The notes under the pieces are model-generated. The model did no database searches, was not told the DNA's origin, and worked only from the letters and a program-made list of their open reading frames with translations. From Cryptomeria japonica (taxonomy: Eukaryota; Streptophyta; Pinopsida; Cupressales; Cupressaceae), in NCBI RefSeq assembly GCF_030272615.1, contig NW_026728904.1, forward strand, positions 312,001 to 376,000: DNA of 64,000 nt, in the 5' to 3' direction. Shown here piece after piece: positions 23,853 through 36,000 of this stretch; the first letter of the stretch is position 1, and the number at the start of each line of letters is the position of its first letter. The translations under genes and the position numbers were made by a program.

Positions 23853-24080
23853 ACCTCTCTATATCTCTCTCATTCTCTTTGCACCTATCTCTATCTATCT
23901 ATCTAGGTATTTAGATAAATATTTTATGGGGGGAGCAAAAAGTCAGGTAGATATAGATAAGTAGAGATCCCTCTCCGCCTCTCTTTATCTATTTCCCCCC
24001 TCTAAAATTATTACTATCTCCCCTCTTCCTCTCTCTTTATTCATACATCCCTCCCTCCTTCCCTCCAGCTCTCTACTTAC
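23640..24080. repeat. Pyrimidine-rich tract with CT microsatellite
   Basis: The plus strand is mostly C and T, with an uninterrupted (CT)n run at about 23807-23850 and shorter CTCT, TATC and CCCT stretches around it. It directly abuts the satellite array. A purine-rich counterpart (gagagaga) occurs at about 27970-28065 near the other end of the array. Confidence 0.9.
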
Positions 24081-27000
24081 CCCTCAGGACACCATGTGAC
24101 CCCTTTTAACATCCTACTACACGACATCACCCCTTAGGACACCATATGACCCCTTAGGATAATATGATGTCCTAAAGGGTCATATGGTGTTCTAACACAT
24201 GTGTGGCCCGTGAGGACCACATATGATCCCTCAAGAAACCATATGACCCTTTTTAACATCCTAGTATTTACGACATGACCTCTTAGGACACCATATGACC
24301 CCTTAGGACAATATGATGTCCTAAGTGGTCATATGGTGTCTTAAGGGGTCATATGGTATTCTAACACATGTGTGTCCCGTTAGAACCCTAGAAGACCCCT
24401 CAGGACACCATATGACCCTTTATAACATCCTAGTATGTACGACATAACCCCTTAGGACACCACATGAGCCCTAAGGACACCATATGACACCCTAAGGGGT
24501 CATATGGTGTTCTAACACATGTGTGGCTCCTTATGACCCCCTAGAACACTATATGACCCCTTAGGACCATATGATGTCCTAATGGGTCATATGGTGTTTT
24601 AACAAGTGTCCCCCTTTAGGACCTCATATGACCCCTAATGATGCCACGTGACCCCTAACAACACCATATGGCCCCTTAGGACACTATATGAGCCCTCAGG
24701 ACACCATATGACCCCCTAGGTAACTATATGACCCCTTAGGACACCATATGGCCCACTTTAACATCCTAGTACATGACATGACCCCTTAAGACACCATATG
24801 AACCCTTAGGACACCATATGACCCTTTAGTACAATATGATATTCTAAGGGGTCATATGGTGTCTAAAGGAGCCATATGGTGTTCTAACACATGTGTGACC
24901 CCTTAGGACCCCATACGACCCTTAACGACACCATATGACCCCTTAGGACCCCATATGACCCCTAACGATACAATATGACCCCCTAGGACACCTTATGACT
25001 CCTTAGGAAACCATATGACCCCTTTTAGCATCGTAGTACATGACACAACCCCTTAGGACACCATATGACCACTTAAAACACCGTATCATCTCTTAGGACA
25101 ATATGATGTTCTAAGGAGTCATATAGTGTTCTAACACATGTGTGGCCCCTTAAGACACCATATGACACCTTAGCACACTATATGACCCCTCAAGACACCA
25201 TTTGACCCCTTACGACACTATATGACCCCTTAGGACACCATATGACCCCTTTTAACATCTGAGTACACAACATGGCCCCTTAGGACACCTTATGACCCCT
25301 AACAACAATATGATTTCCTAAGGGGTCATATGGTGTTCTAACACGTGTGTGGCCCCTTAGGACCCCATATGACCCCTAACGATACCATATGACCCATGAG
25401 GATACCATATGATCCCTAACGACACCATATGACCCATTAGAACACTATATGACCCCTCAAGACACCATATGACCCCTCAAGACACCATATGACCCATTAG
25501 GAAACCATATGACCCCTAATGACACCATATTACCCCTAACAACATGATATCACCCCTTTTAACATCCTAGTACATGGCATGACCCCTTAGGACACCATAT
25601 TACATCCTAAGGGGTCATGTGGTGTTCTAACACACATGTGGCCCTTTAGGACCCTGTATGACCCCTCATGACACCATATGACCCCATATGACCCCTAATG
25701 ACACCATATGACCCTTTAAGACCCCATATGACCCCTAACAACACCATATGACACCTAACAACACCATATGACACCTCGAGACACCATATGAACCATTTTA
25801 ACATCCTAGTACATGGAATGACCCCTTATGACACCATATGATGTCCTAAGGAGTCATATTATGTCCTAAGGGATCATATAGTGTTATAACACATGTGTGG
25901 CCCCTTAGGACCCCATATGACCCCTAACGACACCATTTGACCCCTTAAGACATTGTCTGACCTCTTAAGATACCATATGATGTCCTAATGGGTGATATGG
26001 TATCCTGAGGGGTCATATAGTGTCCTAAGGGGTAATATGGTGTCGTTACGGGTCATATGGTGTCTTGAGGGATCCTATGGTGTCGTTAAGGATCATATGG
26101 GGTCCTAGACACCATATGACCCCTTTACAAACAATATGACCTCTTAGGACATCATATTGTCCTAAGGGGTCATGTGGTGTTGTAAGGGGTCATATGGTGT
26201 CCAAAGCGGTCATATTATATTGTTAGGGGTCTTATGGGGTCTTAAGGGACCACACGTGTTAGAACACAATATGACTTGTTAGGACATCGTATGACCCCTT
26301 AGGACATCATATTGTCCTAAGGGGTTATATGGTGTCCTAAGGGATCATATGGTGTTGTACGGGGTCATATGGTGTCATTAGGGGTCATATGGGATCATAA
26401 GGGGCCACACATGTGTTAGAACATCATATGAACCCTTAAGATGATGTCCTAATGGGTCATATGGTGTCATTACAGGTCATATCGGGTCCTAAGGGGCCAC
26501 ACATTTGTTAGAACACCATATGACCCCTTAGGACACCATATGACCCATTAGGACATCATATTGTCCTAAGGGGTCATATGGTGTCCTAAGGAGTCATGTC
26601 GTGTACTAGGATGTTAAAAGGGGTCCTCTGGTGTTTAGAGTAGTCATATGGCATAGTTAGGGGTCATAAGGGTAACTAAGGGGCCACACATGTATTAGAA
26701 CACCATAGGACCACTTAGGACACCATACGATCGCTTAGAACATCATATTGTTCTAAGGGGTCATATGGTGTCCTTAGGGGTCATGTTGTGTACTAAGATG
26801 TTGAAAGGGGTCATATGCTGTCTTGAGGGGTAATATGGTCTCCAAAAGGGTCGTATGGTGTCGTTAGGGGTCATATTGGGTCATATGGTGTCATTTGGGG
26901 TCATATGGGTTCCTAAGGGGCTACACATTTGTTAGAACACCATATGACCCCTTGAGACATCATATTATCCTAAGGGGTCATATGGTGTCCTAAAGGGTCG

Positions 27001-28307
27001 TATGCTGTCCTAAGGGGTCATATGGTGTCCTAAGGGGTCATGTCATGGACTAGGATGTTAAAAGAGGTCATATGGTGTCCTAAGGGGTCATGTTGTGTAC
27101 TAGGATGTTAAAAGGGGTCATATGGTGTCCTAAGGGGTCATATAGTGTCCTAAGGGGTCACATTGTGTCGTAAAGGGTCATATAGTGTCCTAAGGGGTCA
27201 TATGGTGTTCTAAAAGGTCATATAGTGTCCTAAGGGGTCATATGGTGTTGTTAGGGGTCATGTGAGGTCCTAAGGGGCCACACACATGTGTTAGAATACC
27301 ATATGACCCATTAGGACATCATATTGTCCTAAGGGGTCATATGGTGTCCTAAGGGGTCATGTCGTGTACTAAGATTTTTAAAGGGGGCATATGATGTTCT
27401 AATGGATCATATGGTGTCTCAAGGACTCCTATAGTGTCATTAGGGGTCATATGGGCTCCTAAGGGGCCACACATGTGTTACAACACCATATGACCCCTTA
27501 GGACACCATATGACCCATTAGGATCCATCATATTATAATAAGGTGTCATATGGTGTGGTAAGGGGTCATGTCATGTACTAGGATGTTAAAAGGGGTCATA
27601 TGGTGTCTTGAGGGGTAATATGGTGTCCAAAGGGGTTATATTGTGTTGTTGGGGGTCACATGGAGTCCTAAGGAGCAACACATGTGTTAGAACACCAAAT
27701 GACCCCTTAAAACACCATATGACCCAGAAGGACATCATATTGTCCTAAGGTGTCATATGGTGTCCTAAGGGGTCATGTCATGTACTAGGATGTTAAAAGG
27801 GTTCATATGGTGTCCTAAGGGGTCATGTCATGCACTAGGATGTGAAAAGGGGTCATATGATGTTGTGAGGTGTCATATAGTGTCCTAAGGGGTCATATGG
27901 TATCTTTAGGAGTCATATAGGTTCCTAAGGGGTAACACATGTGTTAGAACACCATATGACCCCTTCAGACACCATAAGAGAGAGAAAGAGAGTATTAAAA
28001 AGGCTAAAAGGGGACAAAGAGAGAGAGGTCCTAAAAGGACTTAAGGGGAGAGAGAGAGAGAGTACTAGGATATATGACCCTTTACGACACCATATAACCC
28101 ATTAATACATCATATTGTCCTAATGGGTCATATGGTGTCCTAAGAGGTCATGTTGTGTACTAGGATGTTAAAACGGGTCATATAGTGTTCTAAGGGGTCA
28201 TATGGTGTCCTAGGGAGATCATATGGTGTCATTAGAAGTCATATGGGGTTGTAAGGGGCCACACATGTGTTAGAATGCCATATTAACCCTTAAGACACCA
28301 TATGATC
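24081..28307. repeat. Inverted 20-bp satellite array, about 4.2 kb
   Basis: The base unit is close to CCATATGACCCCTTAGGACA (20 bp), repeated with point changes and small indels. From 24081 to about 25975 most units are in this orientation; from about 25976 to the end most are its reverse complement (tgtcctaaggggtcatatgg). A second-level period of roughly 150-340 bp is marked by a phrase near cttttaacatcctagtacatgacatg (left half) or its complement (right half), and by the palindrome acacatgtgt. CATATG is itself a palindrome, so hairpins can form at many scales. A GA-rich stretch interrupts it at about 27970-28065. No gene inside. Confidence 0.95.
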
Positions 28308-28379
28308 CACTAAGGTGAGTGCTAAACTAAGTGTAGAATTGAACCACCCTAGAAAGGGTGTATAATTTGCGATGCTACA
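28308..28379 (-). mobile_element. Terminal 72 bp of a Tat-like LTR, probably the 3' LTR start
   Basis: Read on minus it starts TGTAGCATC and carries the same ACCCT..AGGGT hairpin as the complete LTR end at 50914 (plus positions about 50843-50914). To its right on plus (upstream on the minus strand) is a purine-rich stretch, AAAGTGGGGCC, of the kind expected as polypurine tract just before a 3' LTR. To its left the homology stops and the satellite begins. The rest of this LTR was not found. Confidence 0.6.
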
Positions 28380-29616
28380 TGTAGGCCCCACTTTAGTAGT
28401 CATATGACACTACATGAATATGGAAGATAAAGTACATAAAAGTAAATATTCATGAAAAAGGATATATCCACAAGTTATCAGACAAAGCCCCCAGTGGTAT
28501 CTGTAGTACATAGTTAGGAGCCGCACCCTACAAAACCACATGTTTGATAAAATCACAAAATCACCTAAATACTTACTAAGGAAGGTGATGAAAATTCAAG
28601 GGTAGCTATATGCCCCCCCCTATTTCGACTTGCTAATTTTAGTGAGTTGAAATAGGGTATCATGTTTACCACATCGAATTGTGAAAGAAGATTGATGACA
28701 AATGCTCACAAGAAGATTTGATATAAGATCAAAAGCTAATGGAGAATCATTTGGTAAGAAGGAGGAATAAACATCAATTCCAACACAAAAAAGAGTGTGG
28801 GGATTTGAGAGCTCTCTAACATAAGATGAAAGATTTAAATGGAAACAAATGTAAGAGATGTAATCCAAAAATGCAACTCCATAAAGGAAATTAGAAAATA
28901 ATGGAGGATTGAAATGACATCAAAGAGAGATTATTTATAGCAACACTCTTATAAATAAGGCAAGATATCCTCATCAAGGACATGCATGTTCACAAAATAG
29001 AAGGGTTTATTATAAAAGATATTACTCAATGAAGAAAATAAATTGATGAATGATCAAAGACTTCCAACACCAAGGATGAGGTATCAATTAAGGATATGTA
29101 CTTAAGATCCCTATTAGGGATGCTTGTTCCAATATGTGAGAAGGAATTCAAATATGAATACAAATCTGCAATCAATAAGAAATCCTTATAGAAGACACTA
29201 CTTCACAAAGGGGAAATTTTAATCTTAAGAAGGAAACATGTTTGGAACCACTCTTTCCCCCCATATAAATAGGGAAAAGAGATGAGATAGAAATAGGCTA
29301 TTATATTGCTTCCAAAAGTATGATTGCACGTGAAATTGTACCATCATGAATGAAAATCAGCCCCTAGTAAGTGAGTTGCCAATGTCACATATTAATGATG
29401 ACCAACATAATAGCCATTAATGTTATTTAAAGACATGATATATTGGATGAGGTATTTGAATATGACAACTTAAATGCTCTACTATAAGTGATATTAAAAA
29501 AATTTATAAGTTGATGAATGTTTAAAAATCTTTAGAGAGAGAAAAGTTTGTAGGAGAAGAATAGGCCACTAAGTCATACATTTCTTGCACACAAGAAATC
29601 TTAGGAGAGGGATAAG
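28380..29616 (-). mobile_element. Tat-like element, 3' internal region left of Copia-1
   Basis: This lies between the polypurine-like tract at about 28380-28395 and the Copia-1 target site (TSD copy ATAAG at 29612-29616). If the Tat-like element is one unit, this and 44223-44460 were adjacent before Copia-1 inserted. It is A/T-rich and has only a short minus frame (28868-28620, unrecognised). There is no RT, RNase H or integrase motif, although those domains should lie here. The element therefore seems to lack pol downstream of the protease. Confidence 0.5.
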
Positions 29617-30683
29617 TGTTAGGACCTGGGAGGCAACTGAGAGGGGGGGTGAATCAGTTGTCTATTAATTTCATCTCAAATATAACTTAATCAAACATGA
29701 TACTTAATACCGGTAAACCAAACTTAATGTTGGTTGATAGATTGATGGTTAGTATTAATACCGATGAAGCTTAATGCATAAAATAGAAATAGAAACAACA
29801 TCCACAACTCATAACATAGAGATTTGTATGTGGAAACTCTATAAGGGAAAAAACCACAATGGGAAACCTTACCCACATTCACATGATACTACTGCAGATA
29901 GTATGTGTATACAAATGGGGTCTGCACATGCAGAAAGGCCAACCGCCTAGAGCTCACTGCTCAATCACAAAATAGGAGTCACACTGACTACAATTGGATG
30001 GTTAGATCCAATGATAATGTACTACTCAAAGTAGCATCTCCAATGTTGGATTCAGTACCAATTAAGCTCTGATAATCACCTTCAAACCTTCCTTAACCTT
30101 CTCTATGGTCTGCTCATATGATCTTTAATATTCGCACATTCCATGTTATAATACCATATACCATGCATCGTTATATTCACCTTTTTTATCTCACAAATGA
30201 GATCTTACATATATACCAAAATCTAAGACCAAATGTGTGGGTTGGCTCACTAATAATATTACAATTAAATCAATTACAAATAAGTCAAGATGTGATGTAT
30301 CATGTTGGCTCAATACATTTACAACAATGTCCAATCAATAAATCATCTCCATAACGTGTCATGTTGATCTGGAATAGATAATGCACACTGGTCCATAAAC
30401 TAGACCAATTTGCTGGTAATAGCAAATATGTCAACCTGATTAGACCAATAACCAAAATACCAAAACCAAGTATCCAAACCATGTCTTCGACATAACCAAG
30501 TGATCTCCAGATGGTAACAAGTCATCCTTAGTATAGGTGAACAATATAACTTATCGGTGAACAATATACTAGTGACTATGCATAAGTCACTGAACATGTC
30601 AGTTCAACATAATCATAGATCTCCAGAAGGATAAGTGTTGACATCAATGACAAAACTAATGCAACACATCCATAATACCAAAA
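29617..30683 (-). repeat. Copia-1 3' LTR
   Basis: 1067 bp. Begins TGTTAGG; its right end reads accaaaa where the partner has accaaca, so the terminal CA is mutated. Collinear with 43174-44217 with scattered substitutions. Confidence 0.9.
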
Positions 30684-30865
30684 ATATCCCCTTTTGGCAT
30701 TGATGGCAACACTAGATGAAAAAACATCTAAGTGCCAAAAACAGAATACCAAAAACCAAAAACCAACAATCTCCATAATAGATCAATACTAGAAATCAAA
30801 ACCAAAATACAGAGAGTATATGTCTCTCCCCCATTGAATAATCTTTCCCCCTAGGATAATGTTTC

Positions 30866-32452
30866 TGATGGGAATGGGTATGGGATAGACTAGCCTAGTC
30901 TATGCTCTTTGATCCTTTCCTTGCATCACTAGGTGTTCTAACCACATCCTAGGGTCTCTAGGACTTCCCTTACTTGTGTAATCCCCTAAAATTTCCCAAT
31001 CCACCCACCAACAACTTGTAATACTTCTCCTAAGGTCTCACCTACTCATGAGATTCAAAAGAACCCTTATTTAGGCTAATAAGGGTTTGGCTTGTCCTAC
31101 ACCTTCTTAGGTCCTAGCAAGGATAGGATAGGTCTTAGACATGGTTTTCCATCCATTCATGTGCCCCCAGGAGGTTTTAACCTTCCGTTTCCTTACCGAT
31201 CTCACTATTTTGCTTTTTTTCCTACAAAATAGGGCTACAACGAATGTGCCCAATTAGGCCTCTATTCCGGACTTTTAGGGCTCCCTCTTGCAAACAATGC
31301 ACACACTTGTGAATCTTCCCAAAAGGAATACTAATTATTTGTCAAGGGCTCAAATATTTTCCTATTTTTGGGCCTCCAAGTGTTCGTACACTACCCTAGG
31401 TGAATTTTGGAGTTTTTGAGGGTTTTTACAAGGGTTTTAAGGCCTGTCTGGGTCACAGTGATGGTTTGGTGTTCTTACAACCTTGTCTATATTTGTGGAA
31501 GCTCCTCCTTCTCACCACTAGTTTTCCACACACCCCTCTACAACTCCTCCAAAGGGTGCATCCTCCTCTGACCTTCCTTTCTCTCTCAGACCTTTGCAAC
31601 CTTAATGCTTCCTAGTTGGGCACTATCCAGTCTCGCCTAGGAGTGGGTCTTTGGATGGCTTCCCTACATCTTCAAGGGCCCTACTTTCTCTAAGGTAATG
31701 TATAGGGTCTACACTCCTATTCCCCATGGTTTCATGGTGATTCCACAATGGGGATAGGAGTTGTCAACCCATTGACACAAAACAGTCCAAAACTAGACAG
31801 TGAAAGAGTGTTTTAAAAAATATTTACAAAGGACTCAAAACCTGCACAACACACTAAAACTAATTTCTCAAAATGGAAGAGTAAACACAACACAAAGCTC
31901 TCAACATATTTTAGTCTACAAAACAATCCGTTATCACTCTTTGATGCTCCATTTGTGTCGATTGGCAACAAAATTACAGTCACAGTCAAGGTCTCTTTTC
32001 TTGGTCCATGCAAAAACTAACATCCAACACATCATTTTAGGGCTTGTAACAATATATAGTATTGTTTCCTCAGTTTGTGTGCCAAAATTAGGGTTCTCCA
32101 TGCTAAACTAAGGTTTTTGACCTATTAGGTGGAAAAGTTGCTTGACAACTTTGAAAAGTTGTCATGCAACTTTTTGCAACTTTTGAGCAACTTTTGAAAT
32201 GTTGCTTTTCTTGACTCCTAGGCCTACATTGGGCTATCATATGGACACCACCATGCTAAAAGGACCCCAAACTCATCAATGGGACACATACCCTCTCCTC
32301 CACAAGAAACCTTAGCCAAGACTTGAGAACCTACGACCTAAATAAGACCAATGAGCTCATGCCTCTTATTACATTTACAATGGCTTCTTAAAGAAGCAAA
32401 ACACCAACAAAAACCAAAAGGAGGATGACCTTAGAAGGGTGCTCCTACACCA
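30866..32452 (-). repeat. Chromovirus 3' LTR
   Basis: 1587 bp, TG..CA. Holds a 71-codon plus-strand frame at 31400 that recurs in the other LTR at 37681 and is not thought to be a gene. A cluster of aaaagttg and caactttt words sits at about 32131-32206. Confidence 0.93.
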
Positions 32453-32472
32453 TACTCCCCCTCTACACAAAA

Positions 32473-32649
32473 TTAAGGAACTAGGGGAGAAATGAGAGCT
32501 GGGTCAGTACCAAGTTTCTTGAACCTGCTCTCTTCAACCCAAGTGGCTTCAGACTCAGGTTGACCTGCCCATTTCACCAAGTGTTCCATGTAGACCTAGT
32601 GTCTAGTAGACTTTTTCACCCTTGAATCCAAGATCTCCTCTGCTATGGG
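32473..32649 (-). pseudogene. Chromodomain at the C-terminus of the chromovirus integrase
   Basis: After the TAG at 32650 the same frame continues to a TAA at 32473-32475. It reads EEILDSRVKKSTR, then YMEHLVKWAGQPESEATW, then VEESRFKK. This is the chromodomain pattern found at the integrase end of chromoviruses, which in known members directs insertion toward particular chromatin marks. LVKWxG and the ATW with acidic residues after it are the recognisable anchors. One more in-frame TAG lies between STRH and VYMEH. With two stops it cannot be made from this copy. Confidence 0.8.
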
Positions 32650-33954
32650 CTACTTCATTTGAGGTAAGGCATTCACATCCAAGTCCTGCAGTACCTTGGC
32701 TTGATTCTCAGTTTGCCCTGCTATTTCACCCTTGTATAATATCAGATCAACAACATTAAAGACTGGTGATATAGCCAAATCTGAAGGAAGATCAACCTTG
32801 TAGGCATTCTCACCATATTTTGACAGAATTCTACAAGGTCCTACCCTCTTCATTTGTAGTTTAGTAGGCTTTCCGCTTTGCATTCTAGCTTTGCTCAGAT
32901 GGACCATCACATAGTCACCCACTTTGAATTGAACCTCTCTCCTTTTCTCATCCACTATAGCTTTCAGTTTTTGAGTAGACTCTAGGATGGCTCTCTTGAC
33001 CTGTTCTTGGACTTCCTTGATGGTTTGGGTGAAGTCCTCTACTTGCCCACTCTTCATCTCCATGGAACCAAGTTCTCTTAGTTCACACACTCCCCTTAGA
33101 TGTCTACCATAGACAACCTCAAAAGGACTCCTTCTAGTGGTCCTATTTACACTGTCATTGTAGGCATACTCTGCTTGTTGAATGACTAGATCCCATTTCT
33201 GCCCATACTCCTTGGTTAGACACCTCAACAAGTTGCCTAACACCCTATTAATGACTTTAGTTTGACCATCAGTTTATGGATGGTAAGCTAAGCTATATGA
33301 TAAATTGGTCCCTAGTCTTTTCCATAAGGTTTTCCAAAAATGGCCCATGAACTTGTTGTCCCTATCTGAAACAATACTTAGTGGGAGTCCATGAATCCTT
33401 ACAATCTCCTTAAAGAAGAGATGTGAAACATAGCTAGCATCATGAGTAGTTTTACATGGAATGAAATGGCTCATCTTAGAAAACCTGTCTACTACCACAT
33501 AGATGCTATCCATACCTATCTTTGTCTTGGGGAGTCCTACTACAAAGTCCATGCTCACACACTCCCAAGGCCTATTTGGGACCAGTAATGGCTGATAGAG
33601 GCCTACATTACTTGACCCTCCTTTGGCTCTTTGACACACACCACACTGCTCCACATAGCTTCTCACATCCCTTGGCAATCTAGGCCAATAGTAGTACCTC
33701 TGTACTAGATCCAAGGTTTTATTGATCCCAAAGTGTCCACTTAGACTACCATTGTGTTTCTCTTGTATGAGATTTTCTCTCATGGATCCTCTAGGCACAC
33801 ATAACTGATTACCTTTGAACAAGAGACCACTTTGAAGAGTGTATTCTGCATACTCACCATGAAAATGATTCTCAAACTCCTTGAAGACCTTGTAGGCTGA
33901 TGAGAAGTCTTCATCTACTTCATAGAGGTCCTTGAAACCTTCTATTCCTATGCT
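32650..33954 (-). pseudogene. Chromovirus integrase
   Basis: Continues from RNase H after a TAG at 33955. The N-terminal HHCC zinc site is visible (HNGSLSGHFG, then CGVCQRAKG). The core has the first Asp in MDFVVGLP and the second in IVSDRDNKF. The third acidic position should follow DGQT: here the frame reads HP, a TAA (at about 33271) where Gln is usual, then TDGQTKVIN, so the catalytic Glu is Lys. The C-terminal GPY/F-like part (GPCRILSKYGENAYKVDLP) is intact to the next TAG at 32650. The loss of Glu and the nonsense codons make this integrase inactive. Confidence 0.88.
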
Positions 33955-35430
33955 CTACAATTGTAACTCTTGGGCAATCAACAACTTTCTGCTTAAAGCA
34001 TCTGCCACCTTGTTGAGTTGCCCCTTTTTATGCTTAATGGTAAAGGTAAAGGATTGGAGGTATTCCATCCATTTCAAATGTCTATTGCTAAGCTTCTCTT
34101 GAGTGTTAATGTAACTCAAAGCCTGGTTATCTATGAACACCACAAATTCCTTTGGGAGAAGGTAATGCCTCCACTTTTTGAGAGACTGAACTAGTGCATA
34201 CAACTCTAGGTCATAGGCTGAGTACTTCTTCTTTGCTTCATTAAGCTTCTCACTGAAAAATGCCACAGGCCTTCCCTCTTGACTCAATACACCCCCTATT
34301 GCAATTCCACTTGCATCACACTCCAATGTGAATAGTTTGTCCAAAGTAGGTAAGAGTAGGATGGGTTTTGTGGCTACTTCTTGCTTCAATAATTGGAATG
34401 CTTTATCAGCTTGTTTAGTCCATTTGAACTTAGCTTTAAGGCCTCCTTTTATGGTGTCAAGTACTAGTGCACATATACCACTGAAGTTCTTCACAAACTT
34501 TCTATAGAATTGGGCTAAACCATGGAAACTCCTAACTTCAGTCCTTGATTTAGGGGCAAGCCAATTCAAGATTGCCTCCACTTTTCTTGGATCCATCTTC
34601 AAGGTTCCCTTAGACACCACAAATCCCAAGTAGACCAACTCTTGCTTCAAAAAGTCACACTTCTCTAAGTTGATTGCCAACTTCTCTTCATGCAACCTCT
34701 CTAGGACTAACCTCAGATGTTCTAGGTGCTCCTCTTTGGTTATGCTATAGATGAGTATGTCATCTAAGTACACCACCACAAACCTATTTGTGAAGTCCTT
34801 TAACACCTCATTCATCAACCTCATGAAGGTTCTTGGGGCATTGGTGAGTCCAAATGGCATCACAAGCCATTCATACAACCCTTCTATGGTCTTAAAAGTG
34901 GTCTTCCACTCATCACCCTCCTTAATTATAATATGATGATAACCACTTTTAAGGTCCAACTTGGTAAAATACATGGCACCTCCTAAACAGTCCATCAAAT
35001 CCTCTATTCTAGGAATGGGAAATATGTACCTTATGGTGATCCTATTGATTGCCCTTGAATCAGTGCAAAGTCTCCACTTTCCTCCCTTCTTTGATGCTAG
35101 CACTACCAGGACTGTACATGGGCTGATGCTCTTCTTGATCAGTCCTTGATCCAACAACTCCTGCACTTGCCTTGCCACCTCCTTATTTTGGTCAGGTGTG
35201 AGATTATATGTAGCTTTATTGGGTAGGGATGCACTGGGAACAAAGTCTATTTGATGGCTAATAGACCTTCTTGGTGGAAGTGTTGCAGGTGCTCCATCAC
35301 TCACTATGTCCTTATACTCTTGCAACATTTGCTTCACCTCCTTGGGTACCTCTGTCTGCAACTTTTCTTCCTCCTCCTTTGGCTTCACAAAGATGGCACA
35401 CCTCGCTGTCTCCTCCTCATGTAGTGTAAG
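33955..35430 (-). pseudogene. Chromovirus reverse transcriptase and RNase H
   Basis: A long open frame of 477 codons. The RT palm is complete: KKGGKWRLCTDSRAIN, FTKLDLKSGYHH with the first catalytic Asp, MPFGLTNAPRTFMRLMN, and the catalytic pair in VVYLDDILIYS. RNase H follows with LECDASGIAIGGVLSQ, AYDLELYALVQSLKKWRHYL and FIDNQALSYI. Linked to the protease frame by a one-base shift near 35400-35440, which may be a mutation. It ends at a TAG at 33955, after ADALSRKLL. This is the best preserved enzyme in the window. Confidence 0.93.
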
Positions 35431-36000
35431 AACTCTTTACCAGTATTTAGTAGGACACTAGGTGTTCTTGAGGTTCCCTCATCATTCTCTATCAGAGACT
35501 GAATCTTAAAGGTTCTACTATCCTTCTTGAAGGAAATGGAGTTCTCCTCTCCATCATAGATCACCTTCCTATCAAATTGCCAGGGTCTACCTAGCAGTAT
35601 ATGATAGGCATCCATGGGTAACACATCACAAAGGATCTTATCCTTGTATCCTCCAATAGAGAACTCTACCCAAGTCTCTTCATTGACAAGCACACTCTGC
35701 TCTTGATTCAACCATGTCACCTTGTAAGAGCTAGTGTGGGGTATCCTTGTGAGTTTCAACTTCTTGGCTGCCTCATCTGATATGATGTTATCAGTTGACC
35801 TTGAATCAACTATCACCTTGCAAACTTTACCAAGGATCTTGCATCTCACCCTAAACAATTCTCTCCTATGCTTAGGTTCATCCTTAACCGGCTGTCTTAT
35901 CAAGACTCTATTGAACATCAGATTTTCTCCAATCTCTAATTCAATATGGTCCACCTCAGGTGTCTTGCTTCTTGATGTGTCTTCATGGGCATAAGCAACC
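35430..36000 (-). pseudogene. Chromovirus aspartic protease, active site altered
   Basis: In the same frame as the zinc knuckle. The active-site region reads VIVDSRSTDNIIS where retroelement proteases normally have D-S/T-G; the Gly is Arg. The flap-side hallmark ILLGRPWQFDRK is present, as in other plant Gypsy proteases. The change suggests the copy could not process its own polyprotein. Confidence 0.8.

Noticed and set aside
24081-28307. CRISPR-like array of short repeats
   Set aside because: Units are contiguous with no unique spacers, change orientation, and lie in plant retroelement DNA; it is a satellite.
31400-31615. Small protein gene conserved in two places (also 37681-37896)
   Set aside because: Both copies are inside the two LTRs of one chromovirus and on the strand opposite to it; similarity comes from LTR duplication.
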